Source: Kutzneria sp044547355 | GTDB lineage: Bacteria > Actinomycetota > Actinomycetes > Mycobacteriales > Pseudonocardiaceae | Direction of reading: 5' to 3' | NCBI RefSeq assembly: GCF_044547355.1 | Contig: NZ_JBIUAG010000022.1 | Location: 62,001 to 126,000 of the forward strand | Length of the DNA: 64,000 nt | In this document: positions 18,175-24,894 of the stretch, piece after piece | How the letters are laid out: the number at the start of each line of letters is the position of its first letter | How positions within the stretch are numbered: the first letter of the stretch is position 1 | Notes under the pieces: generated by a model | Seen by the model: only the letters and a program-made list of their open reading frames with translations | Told to the model about the DNA's origin: nothing | Databases searched by the model: none | Translations under genes and position numbers: made by a program

Positions 18175-18317
18175 GCGGCAAATCAGGTGTCCGCACTCGT
18201 TCGGCGGATCCGGCCGGAGGGTGGCGGGAGGACCGTGGTGGGGCACCAGTCGCGTGTCGGGGAGGGCGCGCAACTGTTCCGCAGTGTCCTCCGCGACCAC
18301 ATCAGGGGAGGACTGCC

Positions 18318-18818
18318 GTGTCATTGATCAGCTATGCCCGGAGAACGGGGCTCATCGCCGCCGCCGCGCTCGCGGCCACGATGGCACTTGCCGTGCCGGC
18401 TTCCGCCGCGGGCGCGATTCCCGCCGCGCAGGCCCAACAGCTCCAGGCCCGCGCCGACTACTACCTGGCGACCATGGGCGGTGTGCAGGTGGCGCCCGAC
18501 CAGATCGACCTGGATGGCGCCACGGTTCACCTGCTCGCGCCGAACAGCCCCGCCTACACCTGTGCCTACAAGCACTTCTGCGCGTACCGCTACCAGAACT
18601 TCGTCGGCGGGCTGCCCGACGACGTGATCGACATGTACTACTGCCAGAACTACTACATGCCGTGGGGCGGCCGGGGCTCGTGGATCAACAACCAGACCCG
18701 CGGCACCTCGGCCGTCTTCAAGGACGGCGACGGCGTCGTGGGGGCCGCGACTCCCGGCGCGTACAGCCAGGACGGCGACATCGGGTGGAGCTGGATCGTC
18801 TACGTCAAGCCCTGCTGA
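18318..18818 (+). CDS. Secreted peptidase-inhibitor-I36-like protein (left copy)
   Basis: 166 residues from GTG 18318 with GGGGAG upstream. A Sec signal peptide (residues about 1-30, ending ASAA-GA) is followed by a helical segment and a cysteine-containing beta domain with CAYKHFCAYRYQNF and YYCQNYY, resembling the crystallin-like I36 metalloprotease-inhibitor fold of actinomycetes. No enzyme role is expected; extracellular inhibition or structural binding is inferred from the family. It lies between eccC and the esxBA pair. Confidence 0.65.
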   Translation: MSLISYARRTGLIAAAALAATMALAVPASAAGAIPAAQAQQLQARADYYLATMGGVQVAPDQIDLDGATVHLLAPNSPAYTCAYKHFCAYRYQNFVGGLPDDVIDMYYCQNYYMPWGGRGSWINNQTRGTSAVFKDGDGVVGAATPGAYSQDGDIGWSWIVYVKPC

Positions 18819-18835
18819 GGCGCGCCTGCGGGTAA

Positions 18836-18896
18836 TTGTGCCGTCACTGTGACTGGCAGTTGTGCCGTTTGCTCGAACCCTCAAGGTTTCTAGCGT
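18836..18896 (+). promoter_or_regulatory. Candidate esx promoter with upstream direct repeat
   Basis: A possible -35 TTGCTC (18869-18874) and -10 TAGCGT (18891-18896) are separated by 16 bases and lie 38 bases before the esxB-like start. Just upstream, TTGTGCCGT occurs twice (18836-18844 and 18860-18868), 24 bases apart, which could place a dimeric activator next to the polymerase. Confidence 0.45.
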
Positions 18897-18933
18897 TGTC
18901 GGCGACGAGCAGTCGAGCGAGAGGAGGTGGCCC

Positions 18934-19293
18934 GTGAGCAGCCCCGGCTTCAAGGCCGACGCAGCGGCGATGACGCGAGCGGTCCAGGGTTTCGAGGAGT
19001 GCGCGGCGAACGCCAAGAAGACCATGTCGGACCTGGAGAACGACCTGGTCTCGGCGCTGAGCCACTACCAGGGCAGCCAGGCCACCGCGTTCTGGCAGCT
19101 GCACACCCAGCTCCAGGACAAGATGCGGACGGCGAGCACCGAGCTGGACACCATGTCCAACCTGGTCAACCAGAGCTTCCACAACTACGGCAGCGGTGAC
19201 AGCACGGTCGCCCAGAGCCTGACCAGCCTGTCCAACAACGTCGACGCCGGCGGCGCGGTCTTCGGCCGCCTGACCGGCGGCTCGCTGGCCTGA
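18934..19293 (+). CDS. WXG100 family protein, EsxB-like (Y-Q-G variant)
   Basis: 119 residues from GTG 18934 with a full GAGGAGGT site. Two helices are joined by HYQGSQ (YQG at 45-47), where the family has W-x-G, so the tryptophan is replaced by tyrosine. A C-terminal Y-GSG-D (85-89) matches the YxxxD/E export motif carried by the CFP-10-like partner. It would be co-secreted as a heterodimer with the next gene product, 16 bases downstream, and be recognised by EccC. Confidence 0.85.
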   Translation: MSSPGFKADAAAMTRAVQGFEECAANAKKTMSDLENDLVSALSHYQGSQATAFWQLHTQLQDKMRTASTELDTMSNLVNQSFHNYGSGDSTVAQSLTSLSNNVDAGGAVFGRLTGGSLA

Positions 19294-19309
19294 CCCAAGG
19301 GAGCACACG

Positions 19310-19612
19310 ATGACCGCCGACCAGATCAGCGTCGACTTCGCGGCCCTGCAAGTCAGCTCGCAGACCCTGGCCGCCAAGGCCAAGGCGTTGCAGGAGTACC
19401 TGGACCAGCTGCACACCGCGCTGCAGCCGATCAAGGCCACCTGGTACGCCTCGGGCAGCGCCGCCGGCCAGGCGGCCGAGCAGGCCGAGACGCGGCTGCG
19501 CAACGCCACCAACGACATCGCCACCATCGTCGGCCAGTTCGGCGGCAAGGTGATGGAGGCGCACGACCTCCAGCTGGCGCTGGAGAACAAGAACACGCAG
19601 TACTTCGCGTGA
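19310..19612 (+). CDS. WXG100 family protein, EsxA-like (W-Y-A variant)
   Basis: 100 residues, the canonical WXG100 length, with GGGAG before the ATG. The helix-turn-helix centre reads TWYASGSAAG (W45): tryptophan is kept but the glycine two residues on is alanine, with glycine displaced to residue 49. There is no YxxxD/E tail, as expected for the ESAT-6-like member of an Esx pair. Pairing with the preceding gene product is inferred from order and spacing. Confidence 0.85.
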   Translation: MTADQISVDFAALQVSSQTLAAKAKALQEYLDQLHTALQPIKATWYASGSAAGQAAEQAETRLRNATNDIATIVGQFGGKVMEAHDLQLALENKNTQYFA

Positions 19613-19617
19613 CCCCC

Positions 19618-19655
19618 GGCGGCGGTGGTCCGGCCGGTGGGGCCGGGCCGCCGCC
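19618..19655 (+). terminator. GC-rich hairpin after the esxBA-like pair (possible attenuator)
   Basis: An imperfect inverted repeat begins five bases after the esxA-like stop: arm one 19618-19635 (GGCGGCGGTGGTCCGGCC) pairs with arm two 19641-19655 with a bulge. There is no U-tract, and same-strand ESX genes continue 33 bases later, so partial termination or mRNA protection of esxBA is more likely than full termination. Confidence 0.5.
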
Positions 19656-19687
19656 GTCGCCATGACTATCTGGGGAGCTGACCAGGG

Positions 19688-20035
19688 ATGTGGGACCAGT
19701 CGTTCTCCGTCCACCTGGAGTCGTTGACGGACTTCGCCCGCGAGTTGCAGACCCAGCTGGACGGCATGGGCGGCCCGATGGACCAGCTCACACAGCTGGC
19801 CGGGGCCCCGGTGCTGCTGGGCGAGTTCGGCGAGGCGCTGGGGCTGGCGACGCGCACCAAGGCGGCGGTCGCGGAGATGCACGGACTGCTGGACCAGGTG
19901 CGCCAAGCGATCGACTTCGCCGAGAACGTGACCAAAACCGTGGCCTCCGGCTACGAGCAGCTCGACAGCGATCTCGCCAGCGGGATGCAGGTGACCTCGG
20001 GTTACGCGGATCAGGGTGACGCGACATGGACATGA
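19688..20035 (+). CDS. Small helical ESX-associated protein with YxxxD motif
   Basis: 115 residues, almost wholly helical, without a WxG turn. Y-EQL-D at 89-93 matches the type VII export motif, near the end of the helical hairpin as in EspC-like proteins. The sequence ends with a short polar tail. It overlaps the start of the next gene by ten bases, so the two are made together; a pair of PE-like (this protein) and PPE-like (next) partners is a plausible analogy, not shown by sequence identity. Confidence 0.65.
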   Translation: MWDQSFSVHLESLTDFARELQTQLDGMGGPMDQLTQLAGAPVLLGEFGEALGLATRTKAAVAEMHGLLDQVRQAIDFAENVTKTVASGYEQLDSDLASGMQVTSGYADQGDATWT

Positions 20036-21279
20036 CCCCGCACACGAATTTCGCGCAGTACAGCCACGAACAGCTCTACACGATGCTGTTCGCCAGCGAC
20101 CCGGACACCGTCACCGAGGCGGCCGACATCTGGGACTCGACCGGCAAGGGCCTGCACGACAAGGCCAACGACCTCGGCAAGCAGCTGTCGGGCTTCCAGG
20201 ACAAGTGGCAGGGCGGCGCGGCGAAGCAGTACCAGTCGATGATCAGCGACCTGGCCGACGGCATCCGCAAGGTCGCCGACACCGCGTTCGCCATGCGCGA
20301 CCTGACCCACGACGCCGGCGAGGCGCTGGTCACCGCGCGGGCCAAGATGCCCAAGCCGGTGACCGTGCCGCAGGTGTCGCCGTCGGTGATGAGCCTTGCC
20401 ACCACTCAGATCCAGGTGCAGGCCGACACTCCGCCGCAGGTGGTGGCCCAGATGCAGCAACAGCAGGCGGCGGCCGTCGCGCAGGTGCGCGACCAGCAAC
20501 AGGCCGCCGCCGCGTCCAACGCCGCGCACGCCGAGGCCGTGATGGTGATGCAGGCGCTGGCCGGCGACTACACCACCGCGCAGAACTCGATTCCGCCGTC
20601 TCCCAACGCCGAGCAGGCGCCCACCGGCTCGACGCCGACGACCACCCAGTCCGACAACGGATCCGCGGCCACGCCGATCGTGTCGACCGGCTCCACGTCG
20701 TGGGTGAACATCGCCACCGGCGCCACGACCACGCTGCCGGCCGGCGGCGTGGCGGCTCCGGGCCAGCAGCCGACCAGTTCTCCCTTGTTCGGCGGCATGT
20801 TCACCGCCGGCCTGGCCGCCGCGTCGGCGGCGGCGTTCGGGCGGTTCGGCTCGATCATGCCGAAGGTGCCGGGTTTCGCGAAGCCCAAGGCCGACGAGAA
20901 GCCGACCATTGCCGCCGGGGCCAAGCTCGGCGACACGGCCGGATCGGGCTCGTTCAGCGGCAAGCTGCCCGGCGGCATCGGCGGCGGTGGCGGAATCGGC
21001 GGCGGGGCAACGGGTTCCGTGCCGACGGCCGACGCCAGCATGGTGTCCGGCGGTTCCGGGCCGGCGGCCGACATCGCCGGCGGGGCGCTGGGCGCGGCCG
21101 TCGCCGACACCGCGGCCGGCAAGGCCATGGCGCCGATGATGCCCATGATGCCGATGAACGGGGCCGGCGCCGGGGACATGGGCGGTGGCCGGCGGATTCC
21201 GCCGTGGCTGGTGGAGACCGAGGACGTGTGGGGCGAATCGTCGGCCGTCGCGCCGTCGGTGATCGGCGAGGACCTCTGA
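20026..21279 (+). CDS. PPE/EspB-like ESX substrate with glycine/methionine-rich tail
   Basis: 417 residues. The N-terminal 120 residues are helical with a WQG turn (DKWQGGAAKQYQ); a Gln/Ala-rich helix (about 135-180), a Pro/Thr/Ser linker and a hydrophobic Ala segment follow, then a Gly-rich region with methionine repeats (MAPMMPMMPM). It ends in RRIPPWLVETEDVWGES, a short conserved-looking C-terminal motif found at the end of long actinobacterial ESX-linked proteins. Export through the locus is inferred. A second in-frame ATG lies two codons after the first. Confidence 0.72.
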   Translation: MDMTPHTNFAQYSHEQLYTMLFASDPDTVTEAADIWDSTGKGLHDKANDLGKQLSGFQDKWQGGAAKQYQSMISDLADGIRKVADTAFAMRDLTHDAGEALVTARAKMPKPVTVPQVSPSVMSLATTQIQVQADTPPQVVAQMQQQQAAAVAQVRDQQQAAAASNAAHAEAVMVMQALAGDYTTAQNSIPPSPNAEQAPTGSTPTTTQSDNGSAATPIVSTGSTSWVNIATGATTTLPAGGVAAPGQQPTSSPLFGGMFTAGLAAASAAAFGRFGSIMPKVPGFAKPKADEKPTIAAGAKLGDTAGSGSFSGKLPGGIGGGGGIGGGATGSVPTADASMVSGGSGPAADIAGGALGAAVADTAAGKAMAPMMPMMPMNGAGAGDMGGGRRIPPWLVETEDVWGESSAVAPSVIGEDL

Positions 21280-21280
21280 G

Positions 21281-21994
21281 ATGCCGACGATCAGCGCGCG
21301 CCAGATCGCCCAGCACGCCTACGACGCCGGCTTCCGCGGCGAGTCGCTGAACACCGCGGTCGCCGTCGCGCTGGCCGAATCCCATGGCGACACCGGCATT
21401 CACGGCGACGCCAACCTCCAGACCGGGACCTGGGGCCCGTCGGTCGGGCTGTGGCAGATCCGGTCGCTCAACCCGGGCCACGGCACCGCCGCCGAGCAGG
21501 CCCTGCGCAACGCGCAGGCCAACGCCGACCCGGCCGTCAACGCCCGGCACGCGTACGCCATCTCCCACCAGGGCAGCAACTTCCGGCCGTGGTCGACGTA
21601 CACCAACGGGGCGTACCGGAACTACCTCAACCAGGCCCGTGCAGCCAGCCGACAGGTCACTGGCGCCCCCACGACCGCCGCCCCCACCTCGTTCCGGGCC
21701 GTCCCACGCGCCCTGGACCAGGTGGCGGCCGAACTCGTCGCGCAGGCCCAAAGGCTGCGTTCCGTGCAGGGAGAGGTCGGCGCCCCCGGGCCGACCTCTC
21801 CCGCCTTCGGCGGCCTGCCGCAGTCCCAGCAGGCCGCCGAAGTCCATGCCGCGCTGATGGAATCGCTGGCATCGCGGATCACGGCACAGCTCAACCGGAC
21901 TTCCGCGCTGGCCACCGGTGTCCAGTCGAGTTCGGCCAACTACCAGCAGGGCGACACCCAGGTGGCCGGCTCCTATCAGGCTTTGCTGGCCTGA
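21281..21994 (+). CDS. Lysozyme-like transglycosylase domain fused to an ESX export hairpin
   Basis: 237 residues. Residues about 5-115 resemble a lytic transglycosylase/lysozyme fold: a probable catalytic Glu in VALAESHGD, then GPSVGLWQIRSLNPGHG, the usual substrate-groove signature. There is no signal peptide. Residues about 140-237 are helical and end with Y-QQG-D (221-225), a YxxxD/E export motif. It appears to be a wall-cutting enzyme exported by type VII secretion rather than Sec. It starts one base after the preceding stop and overlaps the convergent regulator gene by 19 bases. Confidence 0.75.
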   Translation: MPTISARQIAQHAYDAGFRGESLNTAVAVALAESHGDTGIHGDANLQTGTWGPSVGLWQIRSLNPGHGTAAEQALRNAQANADPAVNARHAYAISHQGSNFRPWSTYTNGAYRNYLNQARAASRQVTGAPTTAAPTSFRAVPRALDQVAAELVAQAQRLRSVQGEVGAPGPTSPAFGGLPQSQQAAEVHAALMESLASRITAQLNRTSALATGVQSSSANYQQGDTQVAGSYQALLA

Positions 21995-22989
21995 TCCCGG
22001 TCCCGGTGGCGCAGCATGGCCGAGCCGAGCGGCGTGACCGTGTGCAGAACGGACAGGCCCTGACGACGGGTGGTGATCACGCCGGCCTCGCGGAGAACGG
22101 TGGTGTGGCGGCTGATCGAGGACGCGGCGACGCGGAGGCGGTCGGCCAGCTCGGTCGTCGTCGCGCCGCCGCCGATGGCGGCCAGCACCCGGGCCCGGGT
22201 CGGGCCGAGCAGGCCGGCCAGCGCGCGATCGGGTTCCTGGCCGGCGGCCACCTGGTAGATCCACGTGTGCTGGTGGTTGATCGGATAGGCCACGGTCGGC
22301 GGCAGCAGGGGATCGGCGAAGGCGACGGGAGTGCGGCGGCAGAAGTAGGACGGCACCAGCACCAGGCCTCGCCCGTTGAGGTGCAGATCGCGTTCGAGGA
22401 TGTCGTAGCGGATCTCCAGCACCGGCGGCCGCCACCACATCAGCGGCCGCATGCTGTCGAGCAGCCCGGCCACGCCGCCGCAGAGCAGGGCCCGCGACCG
22501 GTAGGCGAGGTCCGCCTCGACCGCCGCCGCGATGGTGTCGGCGTACGGCTCGATCGCCGCCCGGTGATAGCGCCGCAGCGAGTGTCCGATGTCCGCCAAC
22601 AACTCCTGGTCGCCTTCGGCCAGCGCTGAAGCCCAGGGCGGCAGCGCGGCGGCCGTCGACAGCAGCTGTAGCTCCGACCGCAGACGCCGGCGGGGTGTGC
22701 CGAGGATGGCGTCGATCGCCGGCTCCAGGCCGAGCGAACCTTCCGGTGGGGTAAGGAAATCCGGGAAGTACGGCCCCAACGGGGCCAAGCCGGTCAGCAC
22801 CCGCAGCCCCGGCCCGATCGCCCGGCTGTCGACCTCACGGCGCACCCAGCGGGCCCATGGTCGGAACATCACACCCTTGTCCCGCTCGCCCAACCGGTAC
22901 CGGCTGAACACCATCTCCCACAACGGATCCGCCGCCGTGGCCAGTCGGATCCGCCCCAGGTCCTCGGCCGTGAAGTGCACGCGCAGCAC
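21976..22989 (-). CDS. ArsR-type helix-turn-helix regulator with N-terminal DUF5937-like domain
   Basis: 337 residues from GTG 22989 with a GGGGGGAAA site. The C-terminal part (about 255-330) is an ArsR winged helix: LGPTRARVLAAIGGGATTTE then HTTVLREAGVITTRRQGLSV. The N-terminal 250 residues, starting RVHFTAEDLGRIRLA, match the DUF5937-type effector domain that accompanies such regulators in actinomycetes. It is divergent from the right-hand I36-like gene and convergent with the transglycosylase fusion, so the I36-like gene is a plausible target. Confidence 0.83.
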   Translation of the reverse strand: MLRVHFTAEDLGRIRLATAADPLWEMVFSRYRLGERDKGVMFRPWARWVRREVDSRAIGPGLRVLTGLAPLGPYFPDFLTPPEGSLGLEPAIDAILGTPRRRLRSELQLLSTAAALPPWASALAEGDQELLADIGHSLRRYHRAAIEPYADTIAAAVEADLAYRSRALLCGGVAGLLDSMRPLMWWRPPVLEIRYDILERDLHLNGRGLVLVPSYFCRRTPVAFADPLLPPTVAYPINHQHTWIYQVAAGQEPDRALAGLLGPTRARVLAAIGGGATTTELADRLRVAASSISRHTTVLREAGVITTRRQGLSVLHTVTPLGSAMLRHRDRDQASKA

Positions 22990-23182
22990 GGTTTCCCCCC
23001 GTCCTCACCCCGTCCATCGGATCCGGCCGACGCCGTGTTAGGCGGCAGACAGCCGATGACGCCGTCCCGTATCCGGCCGCCGGCCAGGGCTTTTCCGCGT
23101 AGCCGCAAAGGCATGGCCGGTCGGCCTGCGGCGCGCGGAGGATCGGGTTGTCCGACCGATGACTGCCAAGGGGAGGCAAGGC

Positions 23183-23638
23183 ATGGCATTGAAGAGGATC
23201 GCGGCCGTGGCGCTGGCCGCGCTGGCGACGCTGGTGTTGCTCGTGGGCAACGCCTCGGCCGCCGAATCGACCCCCGCCGTCCAGAATGTGACGGCCCAGC
23301 AGGCGATGTCGCCGCTGGCCTGGGAATGCTCCGCCGGCGACTTCTGCGCGTGGACCGGCCTGAACGGCACCGGGTCGCGCTGCGCGTGGAGCGTCGCCGA
23401 CCCGGACTGGCAATCCGGCTCCATCCGGTGCTCCTGGTCCGGCACGTCCCGGGTCCAGTCGTACTTCAACAACGGCACCAGCACGAGCTTCCGCGGCGTG
23501 AAGCTCTACGCCGGCGCCAACTACACCAGCCTGCTCTACTGCGCCCCGCAGGGCACCGCCTGGAACGTCTCGGGCGGCGGCAGCTTCCTGCGGTCGCACC
23601 AGTGGGGCAACTGGACCCCCAACACCTGCGGCCCCTGA
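23183..23638 (+). CDS. Secreted peptidase-inhibitor-I36-like protein (right copy)
   Basis: 151 residues from ATG 23183, chosen for GGGGAGG eight bases upstream (an ATG at 23159 lacks one). Signal peptide residues about 1-28, ending NASA-AE. The mature domain carries CSAGDFCAWTGLNGTGSRC, SYFNNGT and a C-terminal cysteine: the paired-cysteine beta/gamma-crystallin-like I36 fold (compare Streptomyces metalloproteinase inhibitor). Extracellular protease inhibition is a family-level inference. A perfect terminator follows. Confidence 0.75.
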   Translation: MALKRIAAVALAALATLVLLVGNASAAESTPAVQNVTAQQAMSPLAWECSAGDFCAWTGLNGTGSRCAWSVADPDWQSGSIRCSWSGTSRVQSYFNNGTSTSFRGVKLYAGANYTSLLYCAPQGTAWNVSGGGSFLRSHQWGNWTPNTCGP

Positions 23639-23647
23639 CCCATGGCT

Positions 23648-23679
23648 GACGGGCCCCGGCGACATCGCCGGGGCCCGTC
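23648..23679 (+). terminator. Intrinsic terminator after the I36-like gene
   Basis: Perfect 15-base inverted repeat, arms 23648-23662 (GACGGGCCCCGGCGA) and 23665-23679, nine bases past the stop codon. No U-tract follows, which is common in high-GC actinomycetes. Confidence 0.75.
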
Positions 23680-23744
23680 GGCGTGGGGCCCTCCCCCGAC
23701 GGTCGGCCCCACACCCCCGGCCAGGCCGGAGGGAAACCCCGCCG

Positions 23745-24188
23745 CTACGCCCGGATCGTCGTCCGGCCGTACCCCTTGCGGCCGGACTGGTCGATGCCGT
23801 GGGCGGCGAAGCTGTAGAGGTGGATCTCGGTGCCGTCGGGGTCGTGGAAGACCAGGATCCAGCCGATGGTCGCGTCGATCACCGGCGAGTGCTCGATGCC
23901 CAGACCATCCAGATGGGCAGCCCATTCCTCGGCGGCGGCGCGGTCGGGGATGCCGAAGCTGACCGGGTCGAAGCCCCGGATGCCGGCGGCGACGGCCGGG
24001 TTCTCCCGTAGCGCGAGGCCGACCTCGCCCAGGCCGGCGGCGGTGCCGGCGAGGCCGCGGACCACGCCCTGCTCGTCGGGGAACTCGATGGTGACCTCGA
24101 AGCCGAAGACCTTTTCGTACCAGGCGCGGCTGGCTTCCAGGTCGCTGACCGGGAACTTGATGTGGTGGATGCCCGTGAGCTGCGGCAT
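23745..24188 (-). CDS. VOC family (glyoxalase/dioxygenase superfamily) protein
   Basis: 147 residues from ATG 24188, which has GGGAGGGG upstream. Two beta-alpha-beta-beta-beta modules are visible: LTGIHHIKFPVSDLEASRAW with the first metal-ligand histidine, and a C-terminal FHDPDGTEIHLYSF with the Glu/His positions. Such proteins act in detoxification (glyoxalase, bleomycin/fosfomycin resistance) or ring cleavage; substrate unknown. It is divergent from a TetR gene across a 61-base gap that contains a perfect inverted repeat. Confidence 0.85.
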   Translation of the reverse strand: MPQLTGIHHIKFPVSDLEASRAWYEKVFGFEVTIEFPDEQGVVRGLAGTAAGLGEVGLALRENPAVAAGIRGFDPVSFGIPDRAAAEEWAAHLDGLGIEHSPVIDATIGWILVFHDPDGTEIHLYSFAAHGIDQSGRKGYGRTTIRA

Positions 24189-24208
24189 GTGGCCCCTCCC
24201 CGCATTCG

Positions 24209-24225
24209 ATGCAGCGGCACTGCAT
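24209..24225. promoter_or_regulatory. Inverted repeat between VOC and TetR genes
   Basis: ATGCAG-CGGCA-CTGCAT, perfect 6-base arms with a 5-base centre, lies midway in the divergent gap. The position and dimensions suit a TetR operator that would control both genes. Confidence 0.55.
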
Positions 24226-24249
24226 TGATAGCTGCTAGGATGCATCTCG

Positions 24250-24894
24250 ATGAGCGACGACGTCAAGCGCCCCTACCAGTCCCGCCGCCGCGCGGAGTCG
24301 GCCGAGCAGACCAGGCAGCTGATCCGGGCGGCGGCCAAGCGGCTGTTCGAGACCCGCGGCGTGACCGCGACGACCATGCGCCAGGTCGCCGCGGAGGCCG
24401 GCGTGGCCGAGCGCACGGTCTACACCGCCTTCCCCACCAAGACCGCGCTGTTCAACGAGGTCGTGAACATCGCGACGGTGGGCGACGACCGGCCGGTGCC
24501 GGTGGCCGACCGGGCCGCCTTCACCGACCTGTTCACCGAGCGGGATCCCCGCCGAGCCGTCCAGCTGATGGTCGGCTTCGGCACGGCGCTGCTGGACCGG
24601 GCCGGCGACCTGATCATGGCGGCGATCGAGTCCTCCGGCGCGGACGCCGACATGCGGGAGTTCTGCGAACGGAGTTCGGCCGCCAACAAGGCGAACATGC
24701 TGAGGCTGGCCCGGGCCTGGGCCGACAACGGCCTGCTGCGGGACCACCTGGACGCCGAGACGGCCGCGACGCAGCTGCACACCCTGTGCTCGCCGCACGT
24801 GCATCACCTGCTGCGGCGGGATCAGGGCTGGTCGTCGGACCGCTACCGGGCCTGGCTCGCCGACACGCTGCTGGCGACGGTGCTCAGGAGCTGA
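24250..24894 (+). CDS. TetR family transcriptional regulator
   Basis: 214 residues. The N-terminal helix-turn-helix is complete (RAAAKRLFETRGVTATTMRQ, VAAEAGVAERTVYTAFPTK), followed by a helical ligand-binding domain with CERSSAANKAN. It is divergent from the VOC gene and probably regulates it and itself. The 3' end overlaps the convergent mycosin-like gene by 11 bases. Confidence 0.88.
   Translation: MSDDVKRPYQSRRRAESAEQTRQLIRAAAKRLFETRGVTATTMRQVAAEAGVAERTVYTAFPTKTALFNEVVNIATVGDDRPVPVADRAAFTDLFTERDPRRAVQLMVGFGTALLDRAGDLIMAAIESSGADADMREFCERSSAANKANMLRLARAWADNGLLRDHLDAETAATQLHTLCSPHVHHLLRRDQGWSSDRYRAWLADTLLATVLRS

Noticed and set aside
14203..18324. A very long open frame antisense to eccC
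   Set aside because: High G/C at third positions keeps antisense frames free of stops; the translation is low-complexity Arg/Gly/Gln-rich with no domain, whereas eccC is fully conserved on the plus strand.
22990..23182. Possible small gene between the ArsR-type regulator and the I36-like gene
   Set aside because: No frame with both a ribosome-binding site and protein-like composition; it is best read as a divergent promoter region.
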